The position numbers were made by a program, and so were the translations under genes. Under the pieces are notes generated by a model. The model worked only from the letters and a program-made list of their open reading frames with translations, had not been told where the DNA came from and ran no database searches. Shown here one piece after another: positions 44,151 through 55,099 of a DNA stretch of 64,000 nucleotides. The first letter of the stretch is position 1; every line of letters starts with the position of its first letter. Source of the stretch: Bolinopsis microptera (Eukaryota > Ctenophora > Tentaculata > Lobata > Bolinopsidae); NCBI RefSeq assembly GCF_026151205.1, contig NC_087076.1, positions 22,686,828-22,750,827 on the forward strand. The letters run 5' to 3'.

Positions 44151-44506
44151 ACTATTATTTTGTAGGTTTACAACCTACCAGGACGCGCTCAGAGTTGGAC
44201 TCGTCGACGGTCCTATATACGGTTCCAATATATTGAACAGATTTTTTACGAGTATCACCCGTTAAACTATTATCCTGATGATGATAAGAACAGAGTTTAT
44301 TTAAACTTGACATACAGAACTTATTGTCCTTGCGTTTCAGCCTAGGGCCTCCAGCGTTCAAGTAATGTCCGTCCAAATAAGGTCCGATAAGGTAACTTCT
44401 ATTTCTTGGCCAATTTTTTATTTTTTCATGCTGATTTTAAAAAGTTTCAGTTGTACATCTTTTACGGTTAAAGTCGCGTAAATTTTATATTACGGTTTTT
44501 GTATCC

Positions 44507-45456
44507 CAGGGTCAGGGTCAGGGTCAGGGTCAGGGTCAGGGTCAGGGTCAGGGTCAGGGTCAGGGTCAGGGTCAGGGTCAGGGTCAGGGTCAGGGTCAGG
44601 GTCAGGGTCAGGGTCAGGGTCAGGGTCAGGGTCAGGGTCAGGGTCAGGGTCAGGGTCAGGGTCAGGGTCAGGGTCAGGGTCAGGGTCAGGGTCAGGGTCA
44701 GGGTCAGGGTCAGGGTCAGGGTCAGGGTCAGGGTCAGGGTCAGGGTCAGGGTCAGGGTCAGGGTCAGGGTCAGGGTCAGGGTCAGGGTCAGGGTCAGGGT
44801 CAGGGTCAGGGTCAGGGTCAGGGTCAGGGTCAGGGTCAGGGTCAGGGTCAGGGTCAGGGTCAGGGTCAGGGTCAGGGTCAGGGTCAGGGTCAGGGTCAGG
44901 GTCAGGGTCAGGGTCAGGGTCAGGGTCAGGGTCAGGGTCAGGGTCAGGGTCAGGGTCAGGGTCAGGGTCAGGGTCAGGGTCAGGGTCAGGGTCAGGGTCA
45001 GGGTCAGGGTCAGGGTCAGGGTCAGGGTCAGGGTCAGGGTCAGGGTCAGGGTCAGGGTCAGGGTCAGGGTCAGGGTCAGGGTCAGGGTCAGGGTCAGGGT
45101 CAGGGTCAGGGTCAGGGTCAGGGTCAGGGTCAGGGTCAGGGTCAGGGTCAGGGTCAGGGTCAGGGTCAGGGTCAGGGTCAGGGTCAGGGTCAGGGTCAGG
45201 GTCAGGGTCAGGGTCAGGGTCAGGGTCAGGGTCAGGGTCAGGGTCAGGGTCAGGGTCAGGGTCAGGGTCAGGGTCAGGGTCAGGGTCAGGGTCAGGGTCA
45301 GGGTCAGGGTCAGGGTCAGGGTCAGGGTCAGGGTCAGGGTCAGGGTCAGGGTCAGGGTCAGGGTCAGGGTCAGGGTCAGGGTCAGGGTCAGGGTCAGGGT
45401 CAGGGTCAGGGTCAGGGTCAGGGTCAGGGTCAGGGTCCGGGTCAGGGTCAGGGTCA
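44507..45456. repeat. (TCAGGG)n hexanucleotide array, about 158 copies
   Basis: About 950 bp of perfect GGGTCA repeats, with one visible variant (GGGTCCGGG near 45434). TCAGGG differs from the metazoan telomere unit TTAGGG by one base. Open frames in all phases (VR, DP, TL dipeptide repeats) are artefacts of the six-base period. Confidence 0.97.
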
Positions 45457-45639
45457 GTGCCACGACTGATCCAGCCATTGTCGTGCGAAGTACCTACAGC
45501 TTTACACGTCACGAGGCATACTGTTCCTACTCAAGTATTGTATCCTACAAATCTTCTCTCCAGATACTATTTATTCAGGCAATACTATCGAGAATATATC
45601 TATTTATATTTAAAACTTGACGAAAAAATCCATAATTTC

Positions 45640-46715
45640 GGCAGAGTAGGAGCCACATTATCAACACAAATAAACAATCAACGGAGTTACATTATAACTT
45701 ATATTTATAAAATATAGTACACCGTATCAGATAAAGAATTTTGTGTCATGAAAGAACTCAAAACCTTATAAGCTTATAGTTTCGCATATCCAATCCTCTC
45801 TCTCTGAATAATAATTCCATTATTATAATATTATTTACATCCATCTTGTTTATAACAGATACCACTCATATGATCTGTTCACAATCGGTGCACCGACTGG
45901 TGCACCGACTGGGTCGGGCTTCTTGAATACTGAAAAAATTACACAGTATTACTTTTTTTGAAAAGATCGAAATATGAAGAACCTAAGTCAGCGAAGTGCA
46001 CGAGCCTGTTTGATGTTAGCTATAAGTATAATGTTAGATTTGCTCCATATGCAATGTTTGGTATATGGTTATACAGATCATGCGACAAACCCGCACTAAA
46101 TACTGATATTAAGTTGGAACTCTCCGCTCAGTCCAACGTGGAGGGAGATACTGTCTAATATCCAAGTTTCATGATTGTATCAGTATTGGATAAATGTATT
46201 GTGCTGTTTCAATATTTCTCGTGCTAGTGTAAATGTAAATGATGACGTACTACACGCTCACAACTATTAAAAATTGTTGGTAATATCACTGTGAGACACT
46301 TGGCTTGGGCAGCCAGCAACGCCCAGGTTGTAAAACAACGTGGTATGGTAACGCCCAGGTGGTATGGGAACGTGGTATGGCCCCCGTTTACAGAACATTT
46401 AAACATAAGTTGAAGACTGGACCCTGAATATCACCCTGTAAATTAGCGGAACCAGACTGTGACCCTACTTCCCTTGCCCTTATTGACCCACTGAGGCACT
46501 GACCGTCTGTACAAAAAACAACCTGTCTAACCATCGTGGCTGGCACTGTCGAAGCACTCTCGTGGCTCTGTCGTGGCACTGTCGCGGCACTATGGCGGCA
46601 CTCTGGCGACATAGTGCCAACTTTCAATCATGTTCTTTTAAAAGCATAAGACAATCATTATACATTTATTATTATCTTTCCACAATAACCACGGTGTCAT
46701 AAAATCATTACTCTT
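45640..46715. repeat. 1.5-kb-period duplication, copy 1
   Basis: CGGCAGAGTAGGAGCCACAT at 45640 recurs as CGGCAGAATAGGAGCCACAT at 47130, and similarity continues to the GGTGTCATAAAATCATTAC words at 46695. Both copies carry a short plus-strand frame starting MKRSKYEEPKSAKC or MKRPKLEEPKSAKC, of different lengths. The origin of the frame is unknown; it may be part of a repeat. Confidence 0.8.
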
Positions 46716-46749
46716 TATGTTAATCAACATTTAATTAAAAGTATAATGG

Positions 46750-47128
46750 CACTTAAGCACTTTTGTGAGAAAACGAGCTCGTTTTCACAAAAGTGCTTAA
46801 GTGCAATAAATTGTTTTTTTCCAGGCCAAAAGACCCACGATCACCAAATTGCCATCACTAGGCAAGTTTTGGACGTAGAAAACAATGCCACCATTTTCAG
46901 TTCCCGAAATGGCACCATTTTTGAAATAAACGGCTCCCGTTTTCCAAAATGTTACTTAAGCACTTTTCTCAGAAAAATGACCATTCTTTGCATTTTAGGG
47001 GGTTCCAAAAAGGGGGTTTCGGGGGGTGAATGTATCCAATGGTCCTCAGGGACAGTTCTTGACCCAAAAACAAAAGTTAGACCAAAAAACCCGAAATTTC
47101 CAAAATGTTAAGCACTTTTGTCAGAAAA
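46750..47128. repeat. AAGCACTTTTGTGAGAAAAC motif cluster with hairpin
   Basis: AAGCACTTTTGTGAGAAAAC at about 46754 meets its inverse (GTTTTCACAAAAGTGCTTAA) around a GAGCTC centre, forming a near-perfect hairpin. Diverged copies of the same word recur near 46956 and 47110. The 121-codon frame here has no recognisable domain. Confidence 0.6.
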
Positions 47129-47129
47129 C

Positions 47130-48375
47130 GGCAGAATAGGAGCCACATTATCAACACAAATAAACAATCAACGGAGTTACACTATAACTTATATTTATAA
47201 AATATAGTACACCGTATCAGATAAAGAATTTTGTGTCATGAAAGAACTCAAAACCTTATAGTTTCGCATATCCAATCCTCTCTCTCTGAATAATAATTCC
47301 ATTATTATAATATTATTTACATCCATCTTGTTTATAACAGATACCACTCATATGATCTGTTCACAATCGGTGCACCGACTGGTGCACCGACTGGGTCGGG
47401 CTTCTTGAATACTGAAAAAATTACACAGTATTACTTTTTTTGAAAAGACCGAAATTGGAAGAACCTAAGTCAGCGAAGTGCACGAGCCTGTTTGATGTTA
47501 GCTATAAGTATAATGTTAGATTTACTCCATATGCAATGTTTGGTATATGGTTATACAGATCATGCGACAAACCCACACTAAATACTGATATTAAGTTGGA
47601 ACTCTCCGCTCAGTCCAACGTGGAGGGAGATACGGTCTTATATCCAAGTTTCATGATTGTATCAGTATTGGATAAATGTATTGTGCTGTTTCAATATTTC
47701 TCGTGCTAGTGTAAATGTAAACAGTAATTAGTAAATGATGACGTACTACACGCTCACAACTATTAAAAATTGTTGGTAATATCACTGTGAGACACTTGGC
47801 TTGGGCAGCCAGCAACGCCCAGGTGGTAAGACAACGTGGTATGACCCCCGTTTACAGAACATTTAAACATAAGTTGAAGACTGGACCCTGAATATCACCT
47901 TGTAAAATAGTGGAACCAGACTGTGATTACTGGGCCGCGCTCAGCCTGTCATTCCGCCAAATCTTTATTCTATTATGTTAATGAACATAATAGCCTGGGG
48001 TCCTCAGGTAAGACTGTGACCGTACTTTCCTTGCCCTTATTGACCCACTGAGGCACTGACCGTCTGTACAAAAAACCTGTCTAACCATCGTGGCTGGCAC
48101 GGTCGAGGCACTCTCGTGGCTCTGTCGTGGCACTGTCGCGGCACTATGGCGGCACTCTGGCGGCATAGTGCCAACTTTCAATCATGTTCTTTCAAAAGCA
48201 TAAGACAATCATTATACATTTATTATTATCTTTTCACAATGTTTGTTTGGGGACCGGTTTTTGGTACACCGGCCAATGTTTACAAAATCATATGATACAT
48301 AACAATATAATTGTATTTAATATACGTGAATATTAGAATAGAAATGACCACGGTGTCATAAAATCATTACCCTTT
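47130..48375. repeat. 1.5-kb-period duplication, copy 2
   Basis: Counterpart of 45640-46715, with two insertions: about 47925-48005 and about 48243-48345. The short frame (47440-47709) runs on longer than in copy 1 because TAATATC in copy 1 is TTATATC here. Confidence 0.8.
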
Positions 48376-48423
48376 ATTTACTAACCTTGTCGAAGCCTTG
48401 TGATTTACAATCCTGATCATCTG

Positions 48424-48833
48424 GTTCCGCGACAGTGCCGCCATAGTGCCACGAGACTGCCACGAGAGTGCCACGACAGTGCCACGATAGTGCCACGACG
48501 GTGCCACGATAGTGCCACGACAGTGCCACGACAGTGCCACGATAGTGCCATGAAAGTGCCATGACAGTGCCACCACAGTGCCACGACAGTGCCATGATAG
48601 TGCCACGACAGTGCCACGACAGTGCCACGACAGTGCCACGACAGTGCCACGACAGTGCCACGATAGTGCCACGACAGTGCCACGACAGTGCCACGACAGT
48701 GCCACGACAGTGCCACGACAGTGCCACGACAGTGCCACGATAGTGCCACGACAGTGCCGCGACAGTGCCACGACAGTGCCACGACAGTGCCACAACAGTG
48801 CCACGACAGTGCCACGACAGTGCCACGACTTTA
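48424..48833. repeat. 11-bp minisatellite (CAGTGCCACGA)n
   Basis: About 37 units of CAGTGCCACGA with variants (TAGTGCCACGA, CAGTGCCATGA). Degenerate inverse units also occur at 46540-46615 and 48100-48165 within the duplicated blocks, so the minisatellite probably grew from that sequence. The MALSWHCRGTVV-type frames are shadows. Confidence 0.95.
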
Positions 48834-48839
48834 ATTAAC

Positions 48840-49440
48840 ATTTAACACCATGGGTCTATCGCAATAAAAGCTTTTTCGGGTTGGATCATAGATTAATTAT
48901 AAAGTTAGTAATGTTGACTGTTGAAAGCATTAAAACTCTAATGCATTTTATAGTCATAATGGTTGTTTTTGATCCCATACTAATGCTATTAGTGTATTCC
49001 ACTACAAACTTTTTTCCCAGGATACGAATAATTTTGTAGGTTTACAACCTACCAGGACGCGCGCCGAGTTGGACTCGTCGACGGTCCAATATATGGAACA
49101 GATATTTTAAATTTACAAGTATCACCCGTTAAGAATAATTTTTAATTTCGGTCAAATTCAATTTATATCATTGGACTAAATTATATTTATATCAAACAAC
49201 TGTTTTTGAATGTTTAAAAAAAACCAGTTGTTTAAAAAATTTATTGAAAATTTATTTGATAAAATTGGGAACAACCGCGCCCAAAAAGATGAACAATAAC
49301 TTCCGATAAGGTAGTATAGAGAGAGAGAGAGAGAAAATAGTTCTGGGGACGAGTTGTGAGAAGTTGTCGTTTCGTCGCTTCGTTGCATTATCATGCTTTC
49401 TTCGCTGAAGGACGCTTTTGGCTAGTAGTAACTACTAGCA
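48840..49440. other. Non-coding spacer
   Basis: It contains the copy of the 44155-44290 segment (49033-49135) and a (GA)n run at 49317-49334. No gene was seen. Confidence 0.4.
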
Positions 49441-49620
49441 CCATCGGCATAAGGTCTCCAGGGTGAACCTCTTCCGTCAAGGGTTCGCATGAAGTCTCCA
49501 GGGTGAACATCGTCCATCAAGGGTTCGCATAAAGTCTCCAGGGTGAACATCGTCCATCCAGGGGTCGCATATAAGGTCTCCAGGGTAAACATCTTCCATC
49601 AAGGGGTCGCGACGTCCATT
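49440..49620. repeat. Tandem repeat of about 43 bp, four units
   Basis: AAGGTCTCCAGGGTGAAC and its variants recur near 49451, 49492, 49535 and 49573, each followed by CATCAAGGG or CATCCAGGG words and CGCATA. Confidence 0.8.
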
Positions 49621-49689
49621 TCAATTGATGGTGTTATTTTTGCGGTTGCTTGATCGAAGCGGGTCAATTCTAGAATACAGCCTGTAAAG

Positions 49690-50085
49690 TGTAATTATCA
49701 ATGAAACAAGAAATTTCAATGAAACAAGAAATTTAATTTTCGCACATTTTACAGAATAAAAAGATGTAAAACAATTCATAAAATATAATGTCCATTTGGT
49801 GTATGACTTTTTGAGTTTTTGTCCTTGACTGCTAGTTTGGTTTTGGAAGGACAGGTTACTAACGGGACAAGGAATGCGCGCGTGCCTGAAAGCTTTTGCA
49901 AACACCGAAACGCTATAAGTTTAGTTAACTTAAGTTTTTAAAGACAAGGCTCATATTAGGACTACAATAACTGAAAAAGATTTTTAGTGGACATTAGGGC
50001 CGGTTGCAATTTGCATTATTATTATATAGATTGCAGTCTTGTTGTGATAAAAAGTCTACACTAAAACATGCTTTAGTTTATATTG
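49690..50085. repeat. Inverted-repeat partner of 54620-54985
   Basis: CAATGAAACAAGAAATTTCA, the CTTGACTGCTAGTTTGGTTT region and TGCAGTCTTGTTGTGATAAA are mirrored in 54620-54985. The two copies are about 4.5 kb apart and point outward to the same tip sequence. Confidence 0.7.
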
Positions 50086-51347
50086 TGTAGTTCAAGGATA
50101 TGAAATGCAGCTTGAAGTTGAACCCAAGCTATTATGTTCATAAACATAAATAAAAATTCGGTGGAATGACAGGCTGAGCGCAGGAGCGCTACCCAGCGAA
50201 GAAATTGTAGATTGTGAGTTATTTCGAAAAGTGTGATTTTGGGCTGAATAAAAGATCGCAGCTTTATAACTTTGCAAATTAATTTGGTTTTGATGACTCC
50301 ATAGATGAATGCAGGTTCAAGGTTGTAACACACGTGCAGAGCAACAAGCTTTACGTCACGTGCGACGACAAACAGGCTATTGAAAAATTATCACCTCTAG
50401 TAACACCGCCAGTCAGTAAGGTTTTTTGGTTATGTACATTGTTTGACCATTGTTAATGATAAGGCCCGGCGCGCGCTACTTCGTAGCACTTGTGACTTGC
50501 CATCGGGCCAAAATTTCGAGAAGAAAGCGGCGCGCGCTACTTCGAAGAAATTTAGACTAGTAACATCCGTCAATAGGTTATGATAATACAAACTGTAAAG
50601 CATAAAGTAATTTAGCACGCTTGTAGGAGGACCAACCACTCAAAATTTAAAAGTAAATAAGTTCCAATCGGATTTTTTACCTAGCTGGCTCGCTAATCCA
50701 TGTGCGCGGCGCTCTTTTCATGCTTACTTATCCTAATCATATTGCATACATTTATTAAAAATGACAGAGTCCTTAATGTTATGTGGAAAAGATTACATTC
50801 ACACCACTGGTATTTAGTACTGCAGGAGGAATGGCGTTTTAGGCTTCACAATTCCTGAAATATCTTTGATCTTGCTGAAAAGATCACCTTTAATAATTAA
50901 GGCCAAAGAAAGCTCCGTCAAGGATCGTAAGCTGAAAGCTCTAGCAAGTCTCTAAAGTATGTTATATACCCTATATAAAAAAAACCGTGCTTAAGGAAAA
51001 CATGGGGTTACAGAAAGGTATATCAATATTTAGGAAATCTAGAGGAAATGATATGTGACACTGTGATGTGATGTCATTTGTCAGGCAGAGACTATGCTTG
51101 AATTTGCTCAGAACCCTGCCAGGATATATAAAAAATAAAAATGAACCTGTATAATCTCTATCATATCAGGGGTTACAGAGGTACCATAACTCTTTCATCT
51201 GCGGCAATAAATGATTTGCACCTAATCAATACTGCTAGTATATAGTAAATCTTAAAAGGTCAGTGAGTGCTTGTTCGGTGAGGTTCTGAACTGGTTGTTG
51301 TTGTGATGTGAGCTTGTACATTTGCGAATTTTTAAAAAAAAAAGCGC
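50086..51347. other. Spacer before the LINE
   Basis: Contains paired GGCGCGCGCTACTTCG words at about 50466 and 50528. No endonuclease domain of the LINE was found here, so the element is truncated at its 5' side. Confidence 0.45.
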
Positions 51348-53380
51348 ATGAGAAAGAACAAAGATAAAGCATGGACTGCATTTGATATTGAACCTTCTAG
51401 TGTTAATCTTAGTCATGCAAGTAGTAAACAGCTCATCTATGAAAATGAGGAAGTGAAAGCAAAGATAAGATATGAGAAGAAGATAACTTCCAATTTAAAG
51501 ATCAATTGTAAATCATTTTATTCTTATTTGAGAAATAAGAGAAAGGTTAAAGCTTCGGTACCAAGTTTAGATAAGGAAGACGGTACAAGGACAACTAGTG
51601 CAGGGGAGTCTGCAGAGGTACTTGCAAGTGCCTTTAGTTCTGTGTTTGTTAATGAGCCACTCGGCCCATTACCTAGAAGTTATAGTAAGAATACTAATAG
51701 TATATCTGATATTGTTATTACCTTTGATAATGTTAAAAAGGAACTATTAAAGCTTAATATTTTTAAAAGCACTGGCCCAGATGGGCATCATCCAAAGCTG
51801 CTTAAGTCCCTAGCTGGAGATGCTAGTTTTGTAACAGCTCTTACTAAATTATTTAGTGCCTGTAGTGATACTGGAAATCTTCCGGAGGTATGGAAGTCGG
51901 CATCTGTAGTTGCACTTTTTAAAAAGGGCTCTAAGTCTGACCCTCTTAACTATAGACCAGTTTCTCTTACTTGTATTCTTTGTAAAGTTTATGAACAGTT
52001 TGTTAGATCCCATGTGTTAGAATTTTTAGAAGACCGTATTTCAAAGGACCAACATGGGTTTGTTAAAGGAAAATCTTGTTTGTCAAATCTTTTGGAGACT
52101 TTCGACACTATACTTAATTTAATAGATGAAGGTGCTCCGGTGGACTTATTTTATTTTGATTTTAGTAAAGCTTTCGATTCTGTTCCCCATTATCGCTTGA
52201 TTAACAAGCTAGAGAGTCTAGGGATAACTGGTAAAGTTTTAGATGTAATTACAGATTTTATCTCAAATAGAACTATGAGAGTGTGTGTAGAAGGTGAAAC
52301 TTCAGAGTGGAAGATTGTATGGTCAGGAGTTCCCCAGGGATCAGTCCTTGGACCATTACTATTTGTGTTATTTATTAATGATTTACCAGATAACATTAAA
52401 AGTAAAGTTAAAATATTTGCTGATGATCTTAAGCTTATAGCTAATGCCTCCGAGCATGAAACTATAGCTAATGATCTGAACGAACTAGAGATGTGGGAGA
52501 GTAAATGGCTTTTAAAGTTTAATCCTACTAAGTGTTCGATAACCCAAGATCAAGTTATTCTCTTAATGGAGTTACATTGGCAGAATCTGTACAGGAAAAA
52601 GACTTGGGAGTTATAACCCATAACTCTCTGCTTTGGAATGAACAGATTAAGGCTTCAATATCTAAAGCCAACAGAATGATATGTTGGATTGTTAGAAATC
52701 TGATTATCAGGGAAAAATCTGTGATGATATCCATTTACAAAGCTTTAATAAGACCCCATTTAGAGTATTGTGTTCAATTGTGGAGTCCAGTTGCGGCTCA
52801 TGGAAGTTGGGGGATCATCTTGGAGCTGGAGAGCGTCCAGAGGCGGTTTACCCGTCTGATTGACGAGGTGGGTACTCTTCCATACAGTCGTCGACTGGAA
52901 ATCCTCAATTTAACAACGCTGGCAGAGCGGCGAATACGTGGGGACCTCATTGAATCTTTTAAAATGATAAGTGGTTTGGCCAATTACGGAGCTGGTTTGT
53001 TCAGTATGAGCAGATCTGGTTTTAATGTGGTATCAAACAGTAGATGCAGTAAAAGTAGCAGTAAAATAAAGAAAGTCCACAGTTCTTTTCTTCCGGAGAG
53101 GGTGAGACCTTATTGGAACAAACTCCCCTCGGATGTCAAGAATTGTGGGACTGTGTTAAGTTTTAAAATAAGATTAGAAGCTTTCAAAAAAGAGACTATT
53201 TTAAACGGATCCGTAAATGATATTCATTTTTGGTATGTTTCGGACGAAGTATTAGGAAAGATTGAGGGATTAAATTATGCTACTAATAAAGAGAAGCACA
53301 ATGAATATCTTGTGTGTAATCCTCATGTTGCTAAGAAACGCTTTATTAACTTATATAGTAGTGGAAAGTATGTAAATTAG
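51348..53380 (+). pseudogene. CR1/Jockey-type LINE ORF2, 5'-truncated and frameshifted
   Basis: Two frames, 51348-52616 and 52532-53380, together cover the linker, reverse transcriptase and C-terminal region. RT motifs are clear: STGPDGHHPKLLK, FYFDFSKAFDSVPH, GVPQGSVLGPLLF and the catalytic FADD. The endonuclease is absent. Near 52530 the frame shifts between NPTKC and NPRSSYSLNGVTL, with a few codons lost. The second frame ends with the usual RRLEILNLTTLAERR and RGDLIESFKM blocks. Inactive as it stands; the copy is otherwise well preserved, implying a fairly recent insertion. Confidence 0.88.
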
Positions 53381-53510
53381 ATTCATTTTATCTTGGTTGT
53401 TTAGGCCAATAGATTTAAGATATTTTTAAAACTTTAGTAGATATATTTTTGATGATGTGTGATGATGTTTGTGTCATTATATTTTGATTTGATTTGATTT
53501 GATTTTAAAT
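53381..53510 (+). repeat. LINE 3' end with (TTTGA)n tail
   Basis: After the stop codon about 100 bp of AT-rich sequence ends in a TTTGATTTGATTTGATTT microsatellite (53483-53508), as expected for the 3' tail of a CR1/L2-like LINE. Confidence 0.6.
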
Positions 53511-53914
53511 TGACCAATTTTTATATTATAAAGGGTTTATTATGATATAAGGTTTTCTATCCTTGTTTTTAACATTTTCTACCGTTTTATCGCATTTATT
53601 GTGTTATTTTTTGGGGGTGTCCAACTTTATTGCTGGACAATGACCATTGCTATATTGTGTGTATATTATTTGAATAATTCCTCCAAAGTATGATCACTTT
53701 TATGAATGATAAACTGTAATTTGTCTTCCTTTTATCTCCAGGAAGGTCATGTCAGCTCAAGCCTAATCTCATTTGTTGATTCCCAATCTGAAGGTAAGTG
53801 TTTTCCATTTTGTTTTATATTTCGTAATTTCATGTACGGCCTATTTATTCATTGGAGAGTTACTGATAACTCAGTACGAACTGGATAGAGAAGTGAACAA
53901 AAGGGTGGACTTAT
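53511..53914. other. Non-coding spacer
   Basis: AT-rich, no gene recognised. A GATTCCCAATCTGAAGGTAAGTG stretch near 53780 resembles a donor site, but no exon could be built on it. Confidence 0.35.
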
Positions 53915-54000
53915 CAGCACAGTTTGTGATTTAATGGTTAGAGCTTCCACCTTCTGAGCAGTAGGTCCAGGCACCAGGGTTTGAATCCCAGTGTCGGCTA
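53915..54000 (+). mobile_element. tRNA-like sequence, probably a SINE head
   Basis: TGGTTAGAGC (53935-53944) resembles a Pol III A box and GGGTTTGAATCCC (53977-53989) a B box, at tRNA-like spacing. No intact cloverleaf or clear anticodon could be drawn, so it is taken as a tRNA-derived SINE and not a functional tRNA. Confidence 0.5.
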
Positions 54001-54619
54001 GTCTTGGAAGAAAGGTCCATTGGATAAATGCAAATTTAGACATACGCAAAGTTTAACACCCGGAGAGAGCTTGTTCCAATACAGTCTAGCTCTGTCTAGA
54101 AGAAAAGAACTCCTTAATTTATTAGCACACTTACTATGTAGCACTCTTATTATTTGATTTAATCGATAAATGGGCTCCTGTTCACTTATTTTATTATCAC
54201 TCAAATATAGTGTCAGAATTCAGATGTCTCTGAAAACACAAGCTGTTTGAAGATTTTACAAAGAAATACAGGTTAAAGATACTGGTCGATAATTATATTA
54301 TAGAGTTAGACAAAGAATACATTTTAAAAAGTGGCTTTTTAACATAATAAATCTCTAATGGAATACTATTAGCCAGCACTCATCCCATATACAGGTCTAA
54401 TAAATTCAAATTATTGGTAACCAAAGTAGCATATATTGACAGCAAGCTTATCATGCAAATATACAATAGATAATCTATATTCTGTATGTGCACTAGATAA
54501 ACATGAATATTGAACAGTGGTTTTGTTCTCAGTTATTCTCGATTCTTCAGAAGACAATAGTCTGTTTTTCATCAGCTCTCCAATATCCATCTTAAAGTTG
54601 CATCTTATATCCTCAAACT

Positions 54620-54985
54620 ACACAATTTAAACTTAGGCATATATAGTGTAGACTTTCTGTCACAACAAGACTGTAACCCATAGTAACAAACACAAACAGA
54701 ACCCCTAACGTCTGCTAACAATTTTCTTCTGATCCTCATATGAGCCCTGTCTCTAAAAACTCAACTGAACTAGCGTTTTGGTGTGTGCACGCACATTCCC
54801 TGCCCCGTTAGTTACCTGTCCCTTCAAAATCAAACTAACAGTCAAGGACAAAAAGTCATACACCAAATGAGCATTACATTTTTATAAATTGTTTTACATC
54901 TCTTTATTCTGTAAAATGTGCTAAAAATTAAATTTCTTGTTTCATTGAAAAATTTCTTGTTTCATTGTTTCCACAGCATGGGCTA
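54620..54985. repeat. Inverted-repeat partner of 49690-50085
   Basis: TAGTGTAGACTTTCTGTCAC, CAACAAGACTGTAAC, AGTCAAGGACAAAAAGTC and AAATTTCTTGTTTCATTG (twice) mirror the other arm. It ends about 115 bp before the stop of the GPCR gene. Confidence 0.7.
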
Positions 54986-55099
54986 GATTCCCGTTTCATC
55001 GACTTCTGTTCCACCCCTTCTTTCAGTTAAAACTGTTTCCTTTACTTCCTCCTGCCGCCTTCTTTGAGTTGGATCTGTATGTAGCAATTCGTTAATTGC

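Larger units (their letters stand above)
42037..44392. mobile_element. TA-flanked pogo-like DNA transposon remnant
   Basis: The left end TACCTTATCGGACC (about 42037) and the right end GGTCCGATAAGGTA (about 44392) are inverted, with GGACGGACATTAC subterminal on both sides. The terminal TA suggests a Tc1/mariner-pogo target duplication. Internal GGACGGACATTA words also lie at 42830-42875, so a second element end may be nested. The interior holds a transposase remnant (separate entry) and, at 43245-43430, an inverted copy of the 4829 repeat. Confidence 0.65.

Noticed and set aside
44468-45620. Three long open frames of 336-373 codons (VR, DP and TL dipeptide repeats)
   Set aside because: They are produced by the (TCAGGG)n array, whose six-base period keeps all frames open. 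No unique protein sequence flanks them.
48367-48841. Frames with repeated MALSWHCRGTVV
   Set aside because: The 11-bp minisatellite (not a multiple of 3) opens every frame in turn.
53915-54000. Functional tRNA gene
   Set aside because: Only A- and B-box-like words are clear; the acceptor stem and anticodon arm do not pair convincingly.
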